Below are positions 1 to 8,126 of a DNA stretch of 24,730 nt, in pieces. Position 1 is the first letter of the stretch, and each line of letters starts with the position of its first letter. The DNA comes from Eubacterium sp. (GTDB lineage: Bacteria; Bacillota; Clostridia; Oscillospirales; Acutalibacteraceae), in NCBI GenBank assembly GCA_014465955.1, contig JACTVT010000033.1, positions 1 to 24,730 of the forward strand, read 5' to 3'. Below the pieces are notes generated by a model that saw only the letters and a program-made list of their open reading frames with translations, made no database searches and was not told the origin of the DNA. Position numbers and translations under genes: made by a program.

Positions 1-24
1 GTATTAGTATAGGTGGATTGTTTT

Positions 25-603
25 ATGGAACTTTTAAAACAGAAAATTTTAAATGAAGGCGAGATTTATGAAGGCAATATTTTAAAGGTTGATTGCTTTT
101 TAAATCATCAGATTGATATTCCTTTTATGCGTGAAATCGGAAAAGAGTTTCACCGGCTTTATAAAGACTGTAATATAAATAAAATCCTTACAATTGAAGC
201 CTCCGGAATTGCAATCGGTTCAATGGTTGCGCAGGAATTTGAATGTCCGCTTGTTTTCGCCAAAAAAACAAAAACTAAAAATATAGCAGGCGATGTTTAT
301 ACAGTTCCCGTTGAATCTTTTACGCACGGCACTACATATAACGTTATGGTATCAAAACGTTTTCTCAAAAAAGGTGACCGCGTTCTTATTGTTGATGATT
401 TTCTTGCAATCGGCAATGCACTTAACGGTCTGATTAAAATGGTTAAGAAGAGCGGTGCACAACTTGTCGGCTGCGGTGCCGTTATTGAAAAAGGCTATCA
501 GGGCGGGGGAGATAAACTGCGTGCAAGCGGCGTGCGTGTTGAAAGCCTTGCTATTGTTGAAAGTATGAATCACGAAACAGGCGAGATAGTTTTTCGCAAT
601 TAA
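25..603 (+). CDS. xpt: Xanthine phosphoribosyltransferase
   Basis: Type I phosphoribosyltransferase that joins xanthine to PRPP to make XMP, a cytosolic purine salvage step. The 192-residue product matches the family length and has the Xpt N-terminus (MELLKQKI, then LKVDSFLNHQID-like residues at about 20-31). The PRPP-binding loop VLIVDDFLAIGNA is at 120-132, and ESL/VIEKGYQ-type C-terminal features are present. I chose the ATG at 25 because AGGTGG lies 8 bases upstream and the protein then starts exactly where the family does; an in-frame GTG at 13 lies inside that ribosome site. It is the first visible gene of the nucleoside uptake operon. The DNA that would carry a purine riboswitch or promoter lies outside the window. 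Confidence 0.93.
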   Translation: MELLKQKILNEGEIYEGNILKVDCFLNHQIDIPFMREIGKEFHRLYKDCNINKILTIEASGIAIGSMVAQEFECPLVFAKKTKTKNIAGDVYTVPVESFTHGTTYNVMVSKRFLKKGDRVLIVDDFLAIGNALNGLIKMVKKSGAQLVGCGAVIEKGYQGGGDKLRASGVRVESLAIVESMNHETGEIVFRN

Positions 604-669
604 TTATTTTTGATTAACTGGCGTGAGCCTTTTAATAAATTAAATTTTTTCTATGGAGGTAGAAAAACA

Positions 670-1878
670 ATGAAAATGTCAAAGAAAATCCTTGCAGTTG
701 TTCTTGCAGCGATTCTTGCATTTGCTTTTGCAGCCTGTGCAAAGAGCAATACAGATGATGATGCAAAGAACACCGACGCATCAAATGTTAAGGTTGGCTT
801 TATTTATCTTCACGATGAAAACTCAACTTATGACAAAAACTTTATTGATGCAGCAAAAGCAGCCTGTGAAAAAATGGGCGCAGAAATGGTTGAAAAGAAG
901 AATATTCCTGAGGATGATTCCTGTAAGGAAGCTGCTCTCGACCTTGTAGATCAGGGCTGTAATGTTATATTTGCAGACAGTTTCGGTCATGAGGACTTTA
1001 TGATTGAGGCAGCAAAAGAATGTCCTGACGTTCAGTTCTGCCATGCAACAGGCACAAAGGCTCATACCGAAAATCTTGCAAACTTCCACAATGCTTTCGC
1101 ATCAATCTATGAGGGTCGTTACCTTGCAGGTATTGCAGCAGGTATGAAGATTAATGAGATGATTGAGGCAGGCAAGTTCACTGCTGATGAAGCAAAGATG
1201 GGCTATGTAGGTGCTTTCCCTTATGCAGAGGTTAAGTCAGGCTATACTTCTTTCTATCTCGGTGCTAAGTCTGTTTGCCCAACAGTTACTATGGAAGTAA
1301 CATTTACAGGCTCATGGTATGATCAGACCCTTGAAAATGAAGCAGCCAACAAACTTATATCCGATAAGTGCGTATTAATCAGCCAGCATGCCGATTCAAT
1401 GGGTGCTCCTTCTGCTTGTCAGGAAGCAGGTGTTCCTAATGTTTCATACAACGGTTCAACAATTGATGCATGCCCTGATACATTTATCGTATCTTCAAAA
1501 ATCAACTGGGCTCCTTATTTTGAGTATATGATTGACTGCGTTGCCAAAGGCGAGGCAATTAAAGCCGACTGGACAGGCACACTTGCAACAGATTCAGTTC
1601 AGTTAACAGAGGTTAATGAAAATGTTGCTGCAGCAGGTACACAGGCTGCTATCGACGAAGCAAAGGCTAAACTCGAAGCAGGCACTCTTAAAGTATTTGA
1701 TACTTCAACCTTTACAGTAAAGGGTGAAACCCTTTCAACATATATGGCTGATGTAAATACAGATGCTAATTTTGAAGGCGATACAGAGGCTGTTGCTGAC
1801 GGTGAATTCAAGGAATCAAACTTCCGTTCTGCTCCTTATTTTGATATTGATATAGACGGAATTTTAGTTATTCAGTAA
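670..1878 (+). CDS. BMP-family nucleoside-binding lipoprotein (ABC transporter solute-binding protein)
   Basis: Extracellular lipoprotein of the Bmp/PnrA family, which binds purine nucleosides and hands them to a CUT2-like ABC transporter. The signal peptide has a Lys-rich start, a hydrophobic core and the lipobox FAAC, with the lipidated Cys near residue 23. The mature part starts KVGFIYLHDENSTYDKNF and shows the two-lobe fold. A lobe-2 strand ends in the FTGSWYDQT segment, the site that is interrupted in the second BMP protein of this window. The ATG at 670 is chosen over an upstream in-frame start because GGAGGT lies 9 bases before it and the signal peptide begins there. It is 402 residues, slightly longer than many family members. 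The ATPase and permeases follow directly. Nucleoside specificity is inferred from the family and from flanking xpt and hpt. Confidence 0.9.
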   Translation: MKMSKKILAVVLAAILAFAFAACAKSNTDDDAKNTDASNVKVGFIYLHDENSTYDKNFIDAAKAACEKMGAEMVEKKNIPEDDSCKEAALDLVDQGCNVIFADSFGHEDFMIEAAKECPDVQFCHATGTKAHTENLANFHNAFASIYEGRYLAGIAAGMKINEMIEAGKFTADEAKMGYVGAFPYAEVKSGYTSFYLGAKSVCPTVTMEVTFTGSWYDQTLENEAANKLISDKCVLISQHADSMGAPSACQEAGVPNVSYNGSTIDACPDTFIVSSKINWAPYFEYMIDCVAKGEAIKADWTGTLATDSVQLTEVNENVAAAGTQAAIDEAKAKLEAGTLKVFDTSTFTVKGETLSTYMADVNTDANFEGDTEAVADGEFKESNFRSAPYFDIDIDGILVIQ

Positions 1879-1895
1879 TTCTAAAATAAGACTGA

Positions 1896-1932
1896 CCGTG
1901 GCAGTGTAATGCTGCCACGGCTATAGTTTTTT
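1896..1932 (+). terminator. Intra-operon hairpin plus T-run (partial terminator)
   Basis: A perfect 9-bp stem (CCGTGGCAG / CTGCCACGG, 1896-1904 and 1912-1920) with a 7-base loop is followed after a short gap by TTTTTT (1927-1932). It sits between the binding-protein stop and the ATPase ribosome site AAGGAGGA. Such hairpins after solute-binding-protein genes usually lower, without abolishing, downstream expression. They can also protect the upstream message from 3' decay. Confidence 0.7.
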
Positions 1933-1946
1933 AAGGAGGACCGCTT

Positions 1947-3491
1947 ATGGCTGAAAATCTTGCCCTTGAATTAAAGGGAATTACCAAAACCTTTGGCAGC
2001 GTTGTTGCCAATAAAGATGTCAGCTTAAAGGTTTATAAAGGTGAAATTCTTGCTGTGCTCGGCGAAAACGGTTCAGGCAAAACAACACTTATGAATATGG
2101 TGTCGGGTATATATTATCCTGACAGTGGAGAGATTTTTGTTAACGGCAAACAGGCTGTTATTGCTTCTCCAAAGGATGCATTTGATTATAAAATTGGTAT
2201 GATACATCAGCATTTTAAACTGGTGGATGTTTTTACTGCTACCGAAAATATCGTTCTCGGTATAAAAGATGAGAAAAAATTTAATATAAAGGCTGCCGAA
2301 AAAAAGGTTCGTGAAATTACAGAAAAATACGGTTTTGTTATTGATTTAAATAAGAAAATATATGAAATGTCTGTTTCGGAAAAGCAGACGGTTGAAATTA
2401 TCAAGGTGTTATACAGAGGTGCGGATATTCTTATTCTTGATGAGCCTACTGCTGTTTTAACACCGCAGGAAACAAGCAGATTATTTGATGTTCTCCGCCG
2501 TATGCGTGCGGATAATAAATCAATTATTATAATTACACATAAACTTCATGAGGTTCTTGAGATTTCAGACAGAGTTGTAACTCTGCGAAAGGGCGAATAT
2601 GCAGGCTCAGTCGAAACCTCCAAGGCAACGGAACAGTCATTAACAGAAATGATGATGGGCGCTAAGGTCGATTTGAATATTGTCAGAACTGAGCCTGAAA
2701 ATCTTAAAGAGCGTCTCGTTGTTGACAATCTTACCGTAGTAAAAAATGACGGCTCACTTGCTTTGGATAACCTTGAATTTAATCTTTTCGGAGGTGAAAT
2801 TCTCGGTGTGGCAGGTATTTCGGGCTGCGGTCAGAAAGAATTGCTTGAATCTATTGCAGGACTTCAGACAACTACAAAAAAATCAAGTATACTGTATAAG
2901 CCTGATGATTTGGGCCCACAGCAGCTTGTCGGCAAAAGCCCCCGTGAAATCAGGAATCTCGGCGTTGCTCTTTCTTTTGTTCCTGAGGACAGGCTCGGAA
3001 TGGGTCTTGTCGGTAATATGGATATTATTGATAATATGATGCTGCGCTCATATAAAAGCGGTAAGTCTTCTTTTCTTAACAGAAAAGAGCCGAAAAATCT
3101 TGCAGATAAAATTATTGATGAACTTGAGGTTGTTACACCAAGTGCGTCAACACCTGTAAGAAGGCTTTCGGGCGGCAATGTACAGAAAGTTCTTGTCGGC
3201 AGAGAAATTGCCGCACATCCTAAGGTGCTTATGGTTGCTTATCCTGTAAGGGGACTTGATATAAATTCATCCTATACTATTTACAATCTTCTTACAGAGC
3301 AAAAGAAAAAGGGCACGGCAATTTTATTTGTAGGTGAAGATCTTGATGTTCTGCTTGAACTTTGTGACAGAATTATGGTTATGAATTCAGGCAAAATAAC
3401 AGGTATAGTAGACGGTAAAACGGCTACAAAAGAAGAAATCGGATTTCTTATGACTAAAAGTACAGACAGGGAGGGCGCATATGAGCATTAA
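1947..3491 (+). CDS. Nucleoside ABC transporter ATPase, two ABC domains
   Basis: Cytoplasmic double-ABC ATPase (514 residues) of the CUT2/NupO type that powers nucleoside import through the two permeases encoded next. Domain 1 has Walker A GENGSGKT (39-46), a signature that is slightly degenerate (MSVSEKQ, 141-147; family usually LSVGEQQ) and Walker B LILDEP around D165/E166. Domain 2 has the weak Walker A expected for this family (GISGCGQKEL, no GKS/T), signature LSGGN (407-411) and a Walker B-like MVAYPVRGLD that lacks the usual Asp-Glu pair. One competent and one degenerate site is normal here. AAGGAGGA precedes the ATG. The last 11 bases overlap the first permease gene, implying translational coupling. 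It is equivalent to nupO of Bacillus or nupA of Lactococcus, but orthology was not tested. Confidence 0.92.
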   Translation: MAENLALELKGITKTFGSVVANKDVSLKVYKGEILAVLGENGSGKTTLMNMVSGIYYPDSGEIFVNGKQAVIASPKDAFDYKIGMIHQHFKLVDVFTATENIVLGIKDEKKFNIKAAEKKVREITEKYGFVIDLNKKIYEMSVSEKQTVEIIKVLYRGADILILDEPTAVLTPQETSRLFDVLRRMRADNKSIIIITHKLHEVLEISDRVVTLRKGEYAGSVETSKATEQSLTEMMMGAKVDLNIVRTEPENLKERLVVDNLTVVKNDGSLALDNLEFNLFGGEILGVAGISGCGQKELLESIAGLQTTTKKSSILYKPDDLGPQQLVGKSPREIRNLGVALSFVPEDRLGMGLVGNMDIIDNMMLRSYKSGKSSFLNRKEPKNLADKIIDELEVVTPSASTPVRRLSGGNVQKVLVGREIAAHPKVLMVAYPVRGLDINSSYTIYNLLTEQKKKGTAILFVGEDLDVLLELCDRIMVMNSGKITGIVDGKTATKEEIGFLMTKSTDREGAYEH

Positions 3492-4587
3492 TGTGAAAAA
3501 GCATGAGCCGTTGTTTCATGTGGCAAAACGAGATGCACTCCCTGCATATAAATCATGGCTTATAAGAATTGTTTCAATCATTGCAGCGCTGCTTATTTCA
3601 GGTGTTGTTACAATGCTTCTTACAGGTGAGAATCCTGTTCAGGTTTATATAACTATGATTGACGGCGCATTCGGCTCTTCACGCCGTGTGTGGAAACTTT
3701 TGCAGAATCTTGCAATGCTGCTTTGTATTTCGCTTGCAGTTACTCCTGCTTTTAAAATGCGCTTTTGGAATATAGGTGCAGAGGGTCAGGTGCTTATGGG
3801 CGGTCTTGCAACGGCGGGCTGTATGATTCTTCTCGGAGGCAAACTTCCGAATGCGCTTTTAATTCTTGTGATGATTGCTGCAAGTATTCTTGCAGGTGCT
3901 TTGTGGGCGCTTATTCCCGCTGTTTTTAAGGCAAAGTTCAATACAAATGAAACGTTGTTTACTTTGATGATGAACTATGTTGCCATTCAACTTGTTTCTT
4001 ATTTTGAAATTTATTGGGAAAATCCAAAAGGCTCGGGTAATATCGGAATTATTAATCAGTCGTCTCATGCAGGCTGGCTTCCCGTGATAGCCAATCAGAA
4101 TTATCTTCTTAACGTTATCGTTGTGCTTGCCCTTACTGTTTTTATGTATATATACCTTAAATACAGCAAGCATGGTTATGAACTTTCCGTTGTTGGAGAA
4201 AGTGAAAATACGGCAAGGTACATCGGCGTAAATGTTAAAAAAGTAATTTTAAGAACGATGGCGCTTTCAGGTGCGGTCTGCGGTATAGCAGGTCTTTTGC
4301 TTGTAGGCGGCACAAATCATACTGTTACAACTGCAACGGCAGGCGGCAGAGGCTTTACGGCTATTATGGTATCGTGGCTTGCAAAGTTCAATCCGATTGT
4401 AATGGTTTTAACAGCCCTGCTTATTGCATTTCTTGACTGCGGTGCAGGTGAGATTTCAACCGTTTTCGGTCTTAATGAATCATTTTCCGATATTATTACG
4501 GGTATTATCCTTTTCTTTATTATCGGCAGTGAGTTCTTTATTAATTATAAAATTATGTTTTCACATCCGCGAAAGGAGGTAAAGTAA
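3481..4587 (+). CDS. Nucleoside ABC transporter permease 1 (BPD_transp_2 family)
   Basis: Integral membrane subunit (368 residues) of the nucleoside importer, corresponding to the NupP/NupB position. The first membrane helix is near residues 27-47, and several more hydrophobic segments run to the C-terminus. The family motif is FKMRFWNIGAEGQVLMGG around residues 91-108. The later segment with SVVGESENTARYIGV is the cytoplasmic loop that contacts the ATPase. The gene starts inside the end of the ATPase gene with GGGAGG just upstream, and the second permease starts one base after its stop. Its location between ATPase and second permease, and its family, support a heterodimeric channel. Substrate choice is inferred from the operon. 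Confidence 0.92.
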   Translation: MSINVKKHEPLFHVAKRDALPAYKSWLIRIVSIIAALLISGVVTMLLTGENPVQVYITMIDGAFGSSRRVWKLLQNLAMLLCISLAVTPAFKMRFWNIGAEGQVLMGGLATAGCMILLGGKLPNALLILVMIAASILAGALWALIPAVFKAKFNTNETLFTLMMNYVAIQLVSYFEIYWENPKGSGNIGIINQSSHAGWLPVIANQNYLLNVIVVLALTVFMYIYLKYSKHGYELSVVGESENTARYIGVNVKKVILRTMALSGAVCGIAGLLLVGGTNHTVTTATAGGRGFTAIMVSWLAKFNPIVMVLTALLIAFLDCGAGEISTVFGLNESFSDIITGIILFFIIGSEFFINYKIMFSHPRKEVK

Positions 4588-4588
4588 T

Positions 4589-5587
4589 ATGGTTGCATCA
4601 ACAATAGTTACTTTTCTTCAGCGTGCCATAATGCAGGGTATTCCTCTGCTTTATGGATCAACAGGTGAAATCATGACTGAAAAATCGGGTAATCTTAATC
4701 TCGGTATTCCCGGTATTATGTATGTCGGCGGTATCAGCGGTGTTATCGGTGCTTTCTTTTATGAAAATTCGCTGGCTTCTCCAAGTGATGCCGTGCCGTT
4801 TCTTGCAGTTATAATTCCTCTGCTGAGCAGCCTTTTGGGTTCGCTTTTAATGGGTTTAATTTATTGCTTTTTAACGGTAACACTTCGAGCAAATCAGAAT
4901 GTTACGGGTCTGGCAATGACGACTTTCGGCGTCGGTTTCGGCAACTTTTTCGGAGGCTCGCTTATTAAAATTGTAGGCTCTGATGTTCCGTCTATTTCTC
5001 TTTCGACAACAAGCAGATTTTTCAAAATGACTCTGCCTGCCGCTGAAACAACAGGCTGGTTCGGAAAAATATTCCTGTCATACGGTTTTCTTGCTTATGC
5101 CGCAGTTATTATTGCAATTATCTGTGCAGTTTTCCTCAATAAAACAAGAGGGGGTCTTCATTTAAGAGCAGTCGGCGAAAATCCTGCAACCGCAGATGCG
5201 GCGGGAATTAGCGTTGAAAAATCAAAATATCTTGCTACTTGTATCGGCAGTATGATTGCGGGTCTCGGCGGACTTTATTATGTTATGGATTATGCCTGCG
5301 GTATTTGGTCTAATGAGGGATTTGGTGACCGTGGTTGGCTGGCAATAGCGCTTGTTATTTTTGCAATATGGAAGCCGCATTTCAGCATTTTCGGCTCAAT
5401 CCTTTTCGGCGGACTTTATATTGTGTATCTCTTTATCCCCGGTATGGCTATGAGAACGCAGGAACTTTTTAAAATGCTTCCTTATATCGTAACAATTATC
5501 GTTCTTATCGCAGTCAGCGTAAGAAAGAAAAAGGAAAATCAGGGTCCTGCTTCACTCGGTCTTTCCTATTTCAGGGAGGAACGTTAA
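4589..5587 (+). CDS. Nucleoside ABC transporter permease 2 (BPD_transp_2 family)
   Basis: Second membrane subunit (332 residues) of the importer, corresponding to NupQ/NupC. The N-terminus is of the expected type: GIPLLYGSTGEIMTEKSGNL, then NLGIPGIMYVGG. This is followed by multiple hydrophobic helices and the ATPase-contact loop LRAVGENPATADAAGI near residues 191-206. AAAGGAGGT before the start lies within the end of permease 1, so the two are probably made in equal amounts. The gene ends one base before the hpt start codon. No frameshift or missing segment is visible. Confidence 0.92.
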   Translation: MVASTIVTFLQRAIMQGIPLLYGSTGEIMTEKSGNLNLGIPGIMYVGGISGVIGAFFYENSLASPSDAVPFLAVIIPLLSSLLGSLLMGLIYCFLTVTLRANQNVTGLAMTTFGVGFGNFFGGSLIKIVGSDVPSISLSTTSRFFKMTLPAAETTGWFGKIFLSYGFLAYAAVIIAIICAVFLNKTRGGLHLRAVGENPATADAAGISVEKSKYLATCIGSMIAGLGGLYYVMDYACGIWSNEGFGDRGWLAIALVIFAIWKPHFSIFGSILFGGLYIVYLFIPGMAMRTQELFKMLPYIVTIIVLIAVSVRKKKENQGPASLGLSYFREER

Positions 5588-6127
5588 ATGAACAAAGATG
5601 TTGAAAAAATTCTTGTCACCGAAGATGAACTTAAAGAAATCAATAAAAAACTCGGTGCGCAGATTACAAAGGATTTTCAGGGTAAAAATCTGCTCGTGCT
5701 CGGTATTCTTAAGGGCTGCGTGTTCTTTATGACCGATCTTGTAAGAAATATTGATTTGCCGCTTTCAATTGACTTTATGTCTGTTTCATCATATGGAAGC
5801 GGCACGGAGTCAACAGGCAGGGTTAAAATTACTAAGGATATTGATATTGACCTTGCAGGCTATGATGTTCTTCTTGTTGAGGATATTCTCGACAGCGGCA
5901 GAACGCTTAAATATGTCTCCGAAATTCTTAAAACAAGGGGCGCAAATTCAATCAGTATTGTAACTCTGCTTGATAAGCCCGAAAGGCGTGTCGCAAAGGT
6001 TACACCCGATTATGTCGGCTGTGATGTGCCTGATGAATTCGTTGTCGGCTACGGTCTCGATTATGACCAGAAATACCGTAATCTCCCATATATTGGTGCT
6101 TTAAAACGCAGTGTTTACGAAAAATAA
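5588..6127 (+). CDS. hpt: Hypoxanthine phosphoribosyltransferase
   Basis: Converts hypoxanthine (and usually guanine) plus PRPP to IMP/GMP in the cytosol. The product is 179 residues, normal for bacterial Hpt. It shows LGILKGCVFFMTDLVR near 39-54, the SYGSGTES flexible loop around 68-75, and the PRPP loop VLLVEDILDSGRT at 94-106, with the E98-D99 acidic pair. The C-terminal part has VGYGLDYDQKYRNLPYIG, which covers the purine-binding Asp region. GGGAGGA precedes the ATG, which directly follows the permease stop. With xpt at the other end of the operon, imported nucleosides, once cleaved to bases, can be captured as nucleotides. Confidence 0.94.
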   Translation: MNKDVEKILVTEDELKEINKKLGAQITKDFQGKNLLVLGILKGCVFFMTDLVRNIDLPLSIDFMSVSSYGSGTESTGRVKITKDIDIDLAGYDVLLVEDILDSGRTLKYVSEILKTRGANSISIVTLLDKPERRVAKVTPDYVGCDVPDEFVVGYGLDYDQKYRNLPYIGALKRSVYEK

Positions 6128-6165
6128 AAAACATCCCGTCGTCAATTTACGACGGGACATTTTTT
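6126..6165. terminator. Bidirectional rho-independent terminator
   Basis: A perfect 9-bp stem (TCCCGTCGT / ACGACGGGA, 6134-6142 and 6149-6157) with a 6-base loop has TTTTTT (6160-6165) on the right and AAAAAA (6126-6131) on the left. It can therefore stop both the hpt operon and the convergent ABC-2 permease operon. Confidence 0.92.
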
Positions 6166-6167
6166 CT

Positions 6168-6791
6168 TTAAAATTCTTTTTTCTTGTAAACCATAATCGA
6201 AATGATTATTGAAATACAAATCAGAGCAACTGCTGTAATTGAAAATGCAATCGGATTTGCCTGCGGAAGAAACTCACGGTGTATAATACTGTCTGTTGTG
6301 CTGTTTTTCATACTCACTGCAAAAAACAAAATGTAAATAATTACATTTATCGGAACTCCCACTATTCTGCCTGTGTTGTAGCCGAATAAATAATAAACAG
6401 GCAGTATGATTGCAGGTGACAGTATACCAAACAAAAACATAATTGAAACAAGGCTTGCCATATCATTTGCACTGTAGCCTGTAATGAAGTAGATAATAAT
6501 AGACTCAATTAGTATAATCGGTATTACAAACAGGAATAGCATAATGTATTTTTCAAGCACGATGTGCTCTTTTTTTATCGGCAAAACTGTTTCATATTTA
6601 TCCCATTTCCATTTTTCATCATTTGCAATATTCATTGTCGGCACAAGTGAAAACATCATAACTGAAAAGCAGGTGAAATACATCACATTGTGACCAATCA
6701 TTGATATAATAAAAAACAGTGTGGGTATCAGAAGGCTTATTATTGATTCGTGCCTTATCATTTTAAAATCTTTGATTATTAAGCCTTTCAT
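6168..6791 (-). CDS. ABC-2 type transporter permease
   Basis: Membrane partner (207 residues) of the adjacent ABC ATPase. About six hydrophobic segments alternate with short charged loops. The start MKGLIIKDFKMI is typical of the small ABC2_membrane_5 permeases found with YtrA-type regulators. The start overlaps the ATPase stop by 4 bases (ATGA), with AAGGGGG upstream, so the two are coupled. The substrate is unknown; related modules have been tied to cell-envelope stress or peptide export, but nothing here decides it. It ends just beyond the shared terminator with the hpt operon. Confidence 0.85.
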   Translation of the reverse strand: MKGLIIKDFKMIRHESIISLLIPTLFFIISMIGHNVMYFTCFSVMMFSLVPTMNIANDEKWKWDKYETVLPIKKEHIVLEKYIMLFLFVIPIILIESIIIYFITGYSANDMASLVSIMFLFGILSPAIILPVYYLFGYNTGRIVGVPINVIIYILFFAVSMKNSTTDSIIHREFLPQANPIAFSITAVALICISIIISIMVYKKKEF

Positions 6792-7624
6792 TTTTTCTGC
6801 CCCCTTATCATATAAACAAACAAATCCTCAAGGCTTATCGGCTGCGCATTCATATCTTCTTTTAAAGCGGATTTTTTAATAACCGCCGTGCTGCCGTAGT
6901 TTGATTGGTGAATGCTCAGTATATCATCTTCATTTAAATCATTCATTGTACTTTCATCACACTGAATAATGCAGTAATCATAAAGCAGTTCGTCTTTTTC
7001 TTCACACAAAATCAGTTTGCCCTTATGCATAAATGCAATATAATCGCAGATTTTTTCAAGGTCGCTCACTATGTGTGAGGAAATCAAAACAGAGTGTTCT
7101 TCATCTCTTGTGAATTCATTGAAAATATCAAGAATTTCGTTTCTTACAACGGGATCAAGCCCACTTGTTGCTTCGTCAAGAATTAAAAGTTTTGCATCGT
7201 GCGCAAGTGCCGTTGCAATATAGAGTTTCATTTTCATACCTTTTGAAAATGTTTTAATTTTTTTGTCAAGCGGAATTTCAAATTCTCTCAAATAACCGAA
7301 ATAGATTTCTTTGTCCCAGTTTTTATAAATGTTTTTTAAAATTTTGTTCATTTCGCTTGCATTCAGCGATTCGGGGAAGCCGTTTTCTTCTGTAACAACA
7401 CCGATGTCTTCCATAGAGCAGGCAGTGTAATCCTGCCCGAGCAGTTTAATTTCACCGCTGTCTTTTCTAATCATTTTAAGCAGTAACTTAATAGTGGTTG
7501 TTTTTCCTGCACCGTTTTCACCCACAAGCCCCATAATGCAGCCGCTCGGCAGGGTCAGATTGATGTTGTTAAGCGTGAAGTTTTTATAATGCTTGCTCAG
7601 ATTTTTAGTTTCAATTGCATTCAT
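6788..7624 (-). CDS. ABC transporter ATPase (YtrB-like)
   Basis: Cytoplasmic ATPase (278 residues) with a complete ABC domain: Walker A GENGAGKT (35-42), Q-loop region VVTEENGFPE (76-85), signature FSKGMKMKL (126-134), Walker B LLILDE (D150/E151) and switch His184 in ISSHIVSD. The last 80 or so residues form a small extra region typical of export-type ATPases that pair with ABC-2 permeases. The ATG overlaps the regulator stop by 4 bases and has GAGGAGG 7 bases upstream. It forms a transporter with the following permease. The exported compound cannot be told from sequence. Confidence 0.9.
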   Translation of the reverse strand: MNAIETKNLSKHYKNFTLNNINLTLPSGCIMGLVGENGAGKTTTIKLLLKMIRKDSGEIKLLGQDYTACSMEDIGVVTEENGFPESLNASEMNKILKNIYKNWDKEIYFGYLREFEIPLDKKIKTFSKGMKMKLYIATALAHDAKLLILDEATSGLDPVVRNEILDIFNEFTRDEEHSVLISSHIVSDLEKICDYIAFMHKGKLILCEEKDELLYDYCIIQCDESTMNDLNEDDILSIHQSNYGSTAVIKKSALKEDMNAQPISLEDLFVYMIRGQKK

Positions 7625-8001
7625 TGCGTGTCCTCCTCAAAAAGAATGTCAATCATAGAAATTATGTCGTTTTTCTTTAAATTGCAGGTGGCGGAAAGTT
7701 TCATAATTTCTTCAATGTGTTCTTCAATTTTTCTCAGATTGTCCTCACGTATCAGTTCTGTGTTTTTGCCCGCAACAAAACTGCCTTTGCCCGGCACTGT
7801 GTAGATAAAGCCTTCTTTTTCAAGTTCTTCATATGCACGCTTCGTTGTAATAACGCTTATTCGCAAATCTTTTGCAAGATTTCTTATAGACGGCAGGGGA
7901 GAGTCCTCCTTTAAACCACCGTTTATAATCTCCGTCTTAATCTGTGAATAAATCTGATCGTAAATCGGAACACCGTTTTTATTGTTGATAAAAATCAGCA
8001 T
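7621..8001 (-). CDS. GntR-family (YtrA-type) transcriptional regulator
   Basis: Short GntR regulator (126 residues), probably an autorepressor of this operon. The N-terminal winged helix-turn-helix is clear: IYDQIYSQIKTEII, then LPSIRNLAKDLRIS and TKRAYEELEKEGFIYTV, ending in the wing PGKGSFVAG at about 65-74 of the domain. Only about 45 helical residues follow, as in the YtrA subgroup, which lacks a large ligand domain. I start at the ATG at 8001, not at the in-frame start 15 codons earlier, because AAGGAG lies just before it and the family begins here (MLIFINNKNGVPIYDQI); the longer start would fall inside the promoter. It is followed by overlapping ATPase and permease genes. Confidence 0.9.
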   Translation of the reverse strand: MLIFINNKNGVPIYDQIYSQIKTEIINGGLKEDSPLPSIRNLAKDLRISVITTKRAYEELEKEGFIYTVPGKGSFVAGKNTELIREDNLRKIEEHIEEIMKLSATCNLKKNDIISMIDILFEEDTQ

Positions 8002-8026
8002 ATGATTTCTCCTTATTTCAGTTAAC

Positions 8027-8056
8027 TGTTTATATACAGTATACACAGTATAAACA
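8027..8056. promoter_or_regulatory. Inverted-repeat operator overlapping the GntR promoter
   Basis: Perfect arms TGTTTATA (8027-8034) and TATAAACA (8049-8056) flank 14 bases. They cover the -10 hexamer, part of the spacer and the start site. The interior contains ACAGTATA twice (8036-8043, 8045-8052) at 9-base spacing. The position fits autorepression by the GntR protein; binding is inferred, not shown. Confidence 0.65.
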
Positions 8057-8066
8057 CGCTTGTCAA
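8038..8066 (-). promoter_or_regulatory. Sigma-A promoter of the GntR/ABC operon
   Basis: On the minus strand a perfect TTGACA (8061-8066) is separated by exactly 17 bases from TATACT (8038-8043). The predicted start of transcription lies near 8031, about 30 bases before the regulator ATG. Confidence 0.85.
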
Positions 8067-8077
8067 TACCTTTTTAC

Positions 8078-8110
8078 AAAAAATAATGGTTGATGACATC
8101 ATCAACCATT
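8078..8110 (-). terminator. Terminator of the pnp-mtnA-deaminase operon
   Basis: A perfect 11-bp stem (AATGGTTGATG / CATCAACCATT, 8085-8095 and 8100-8110) with a 4-base loop is followed on the minus strand by TTTTTT (8083-8078). It sits directly after the deaminase stop and before the GntR promoter, so it insulates the two same-strand operons. Confidence 0.9.
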
Positions 8111-8126
8111 ACCGTAATATTAATAC

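Noticed and set aside
1..24. Purine riboswitch or promoter upstream of xpt
   Set aside because: xpt operons often carry one, but only 24 bases precede the start codon here and they hold just the ribosome site.
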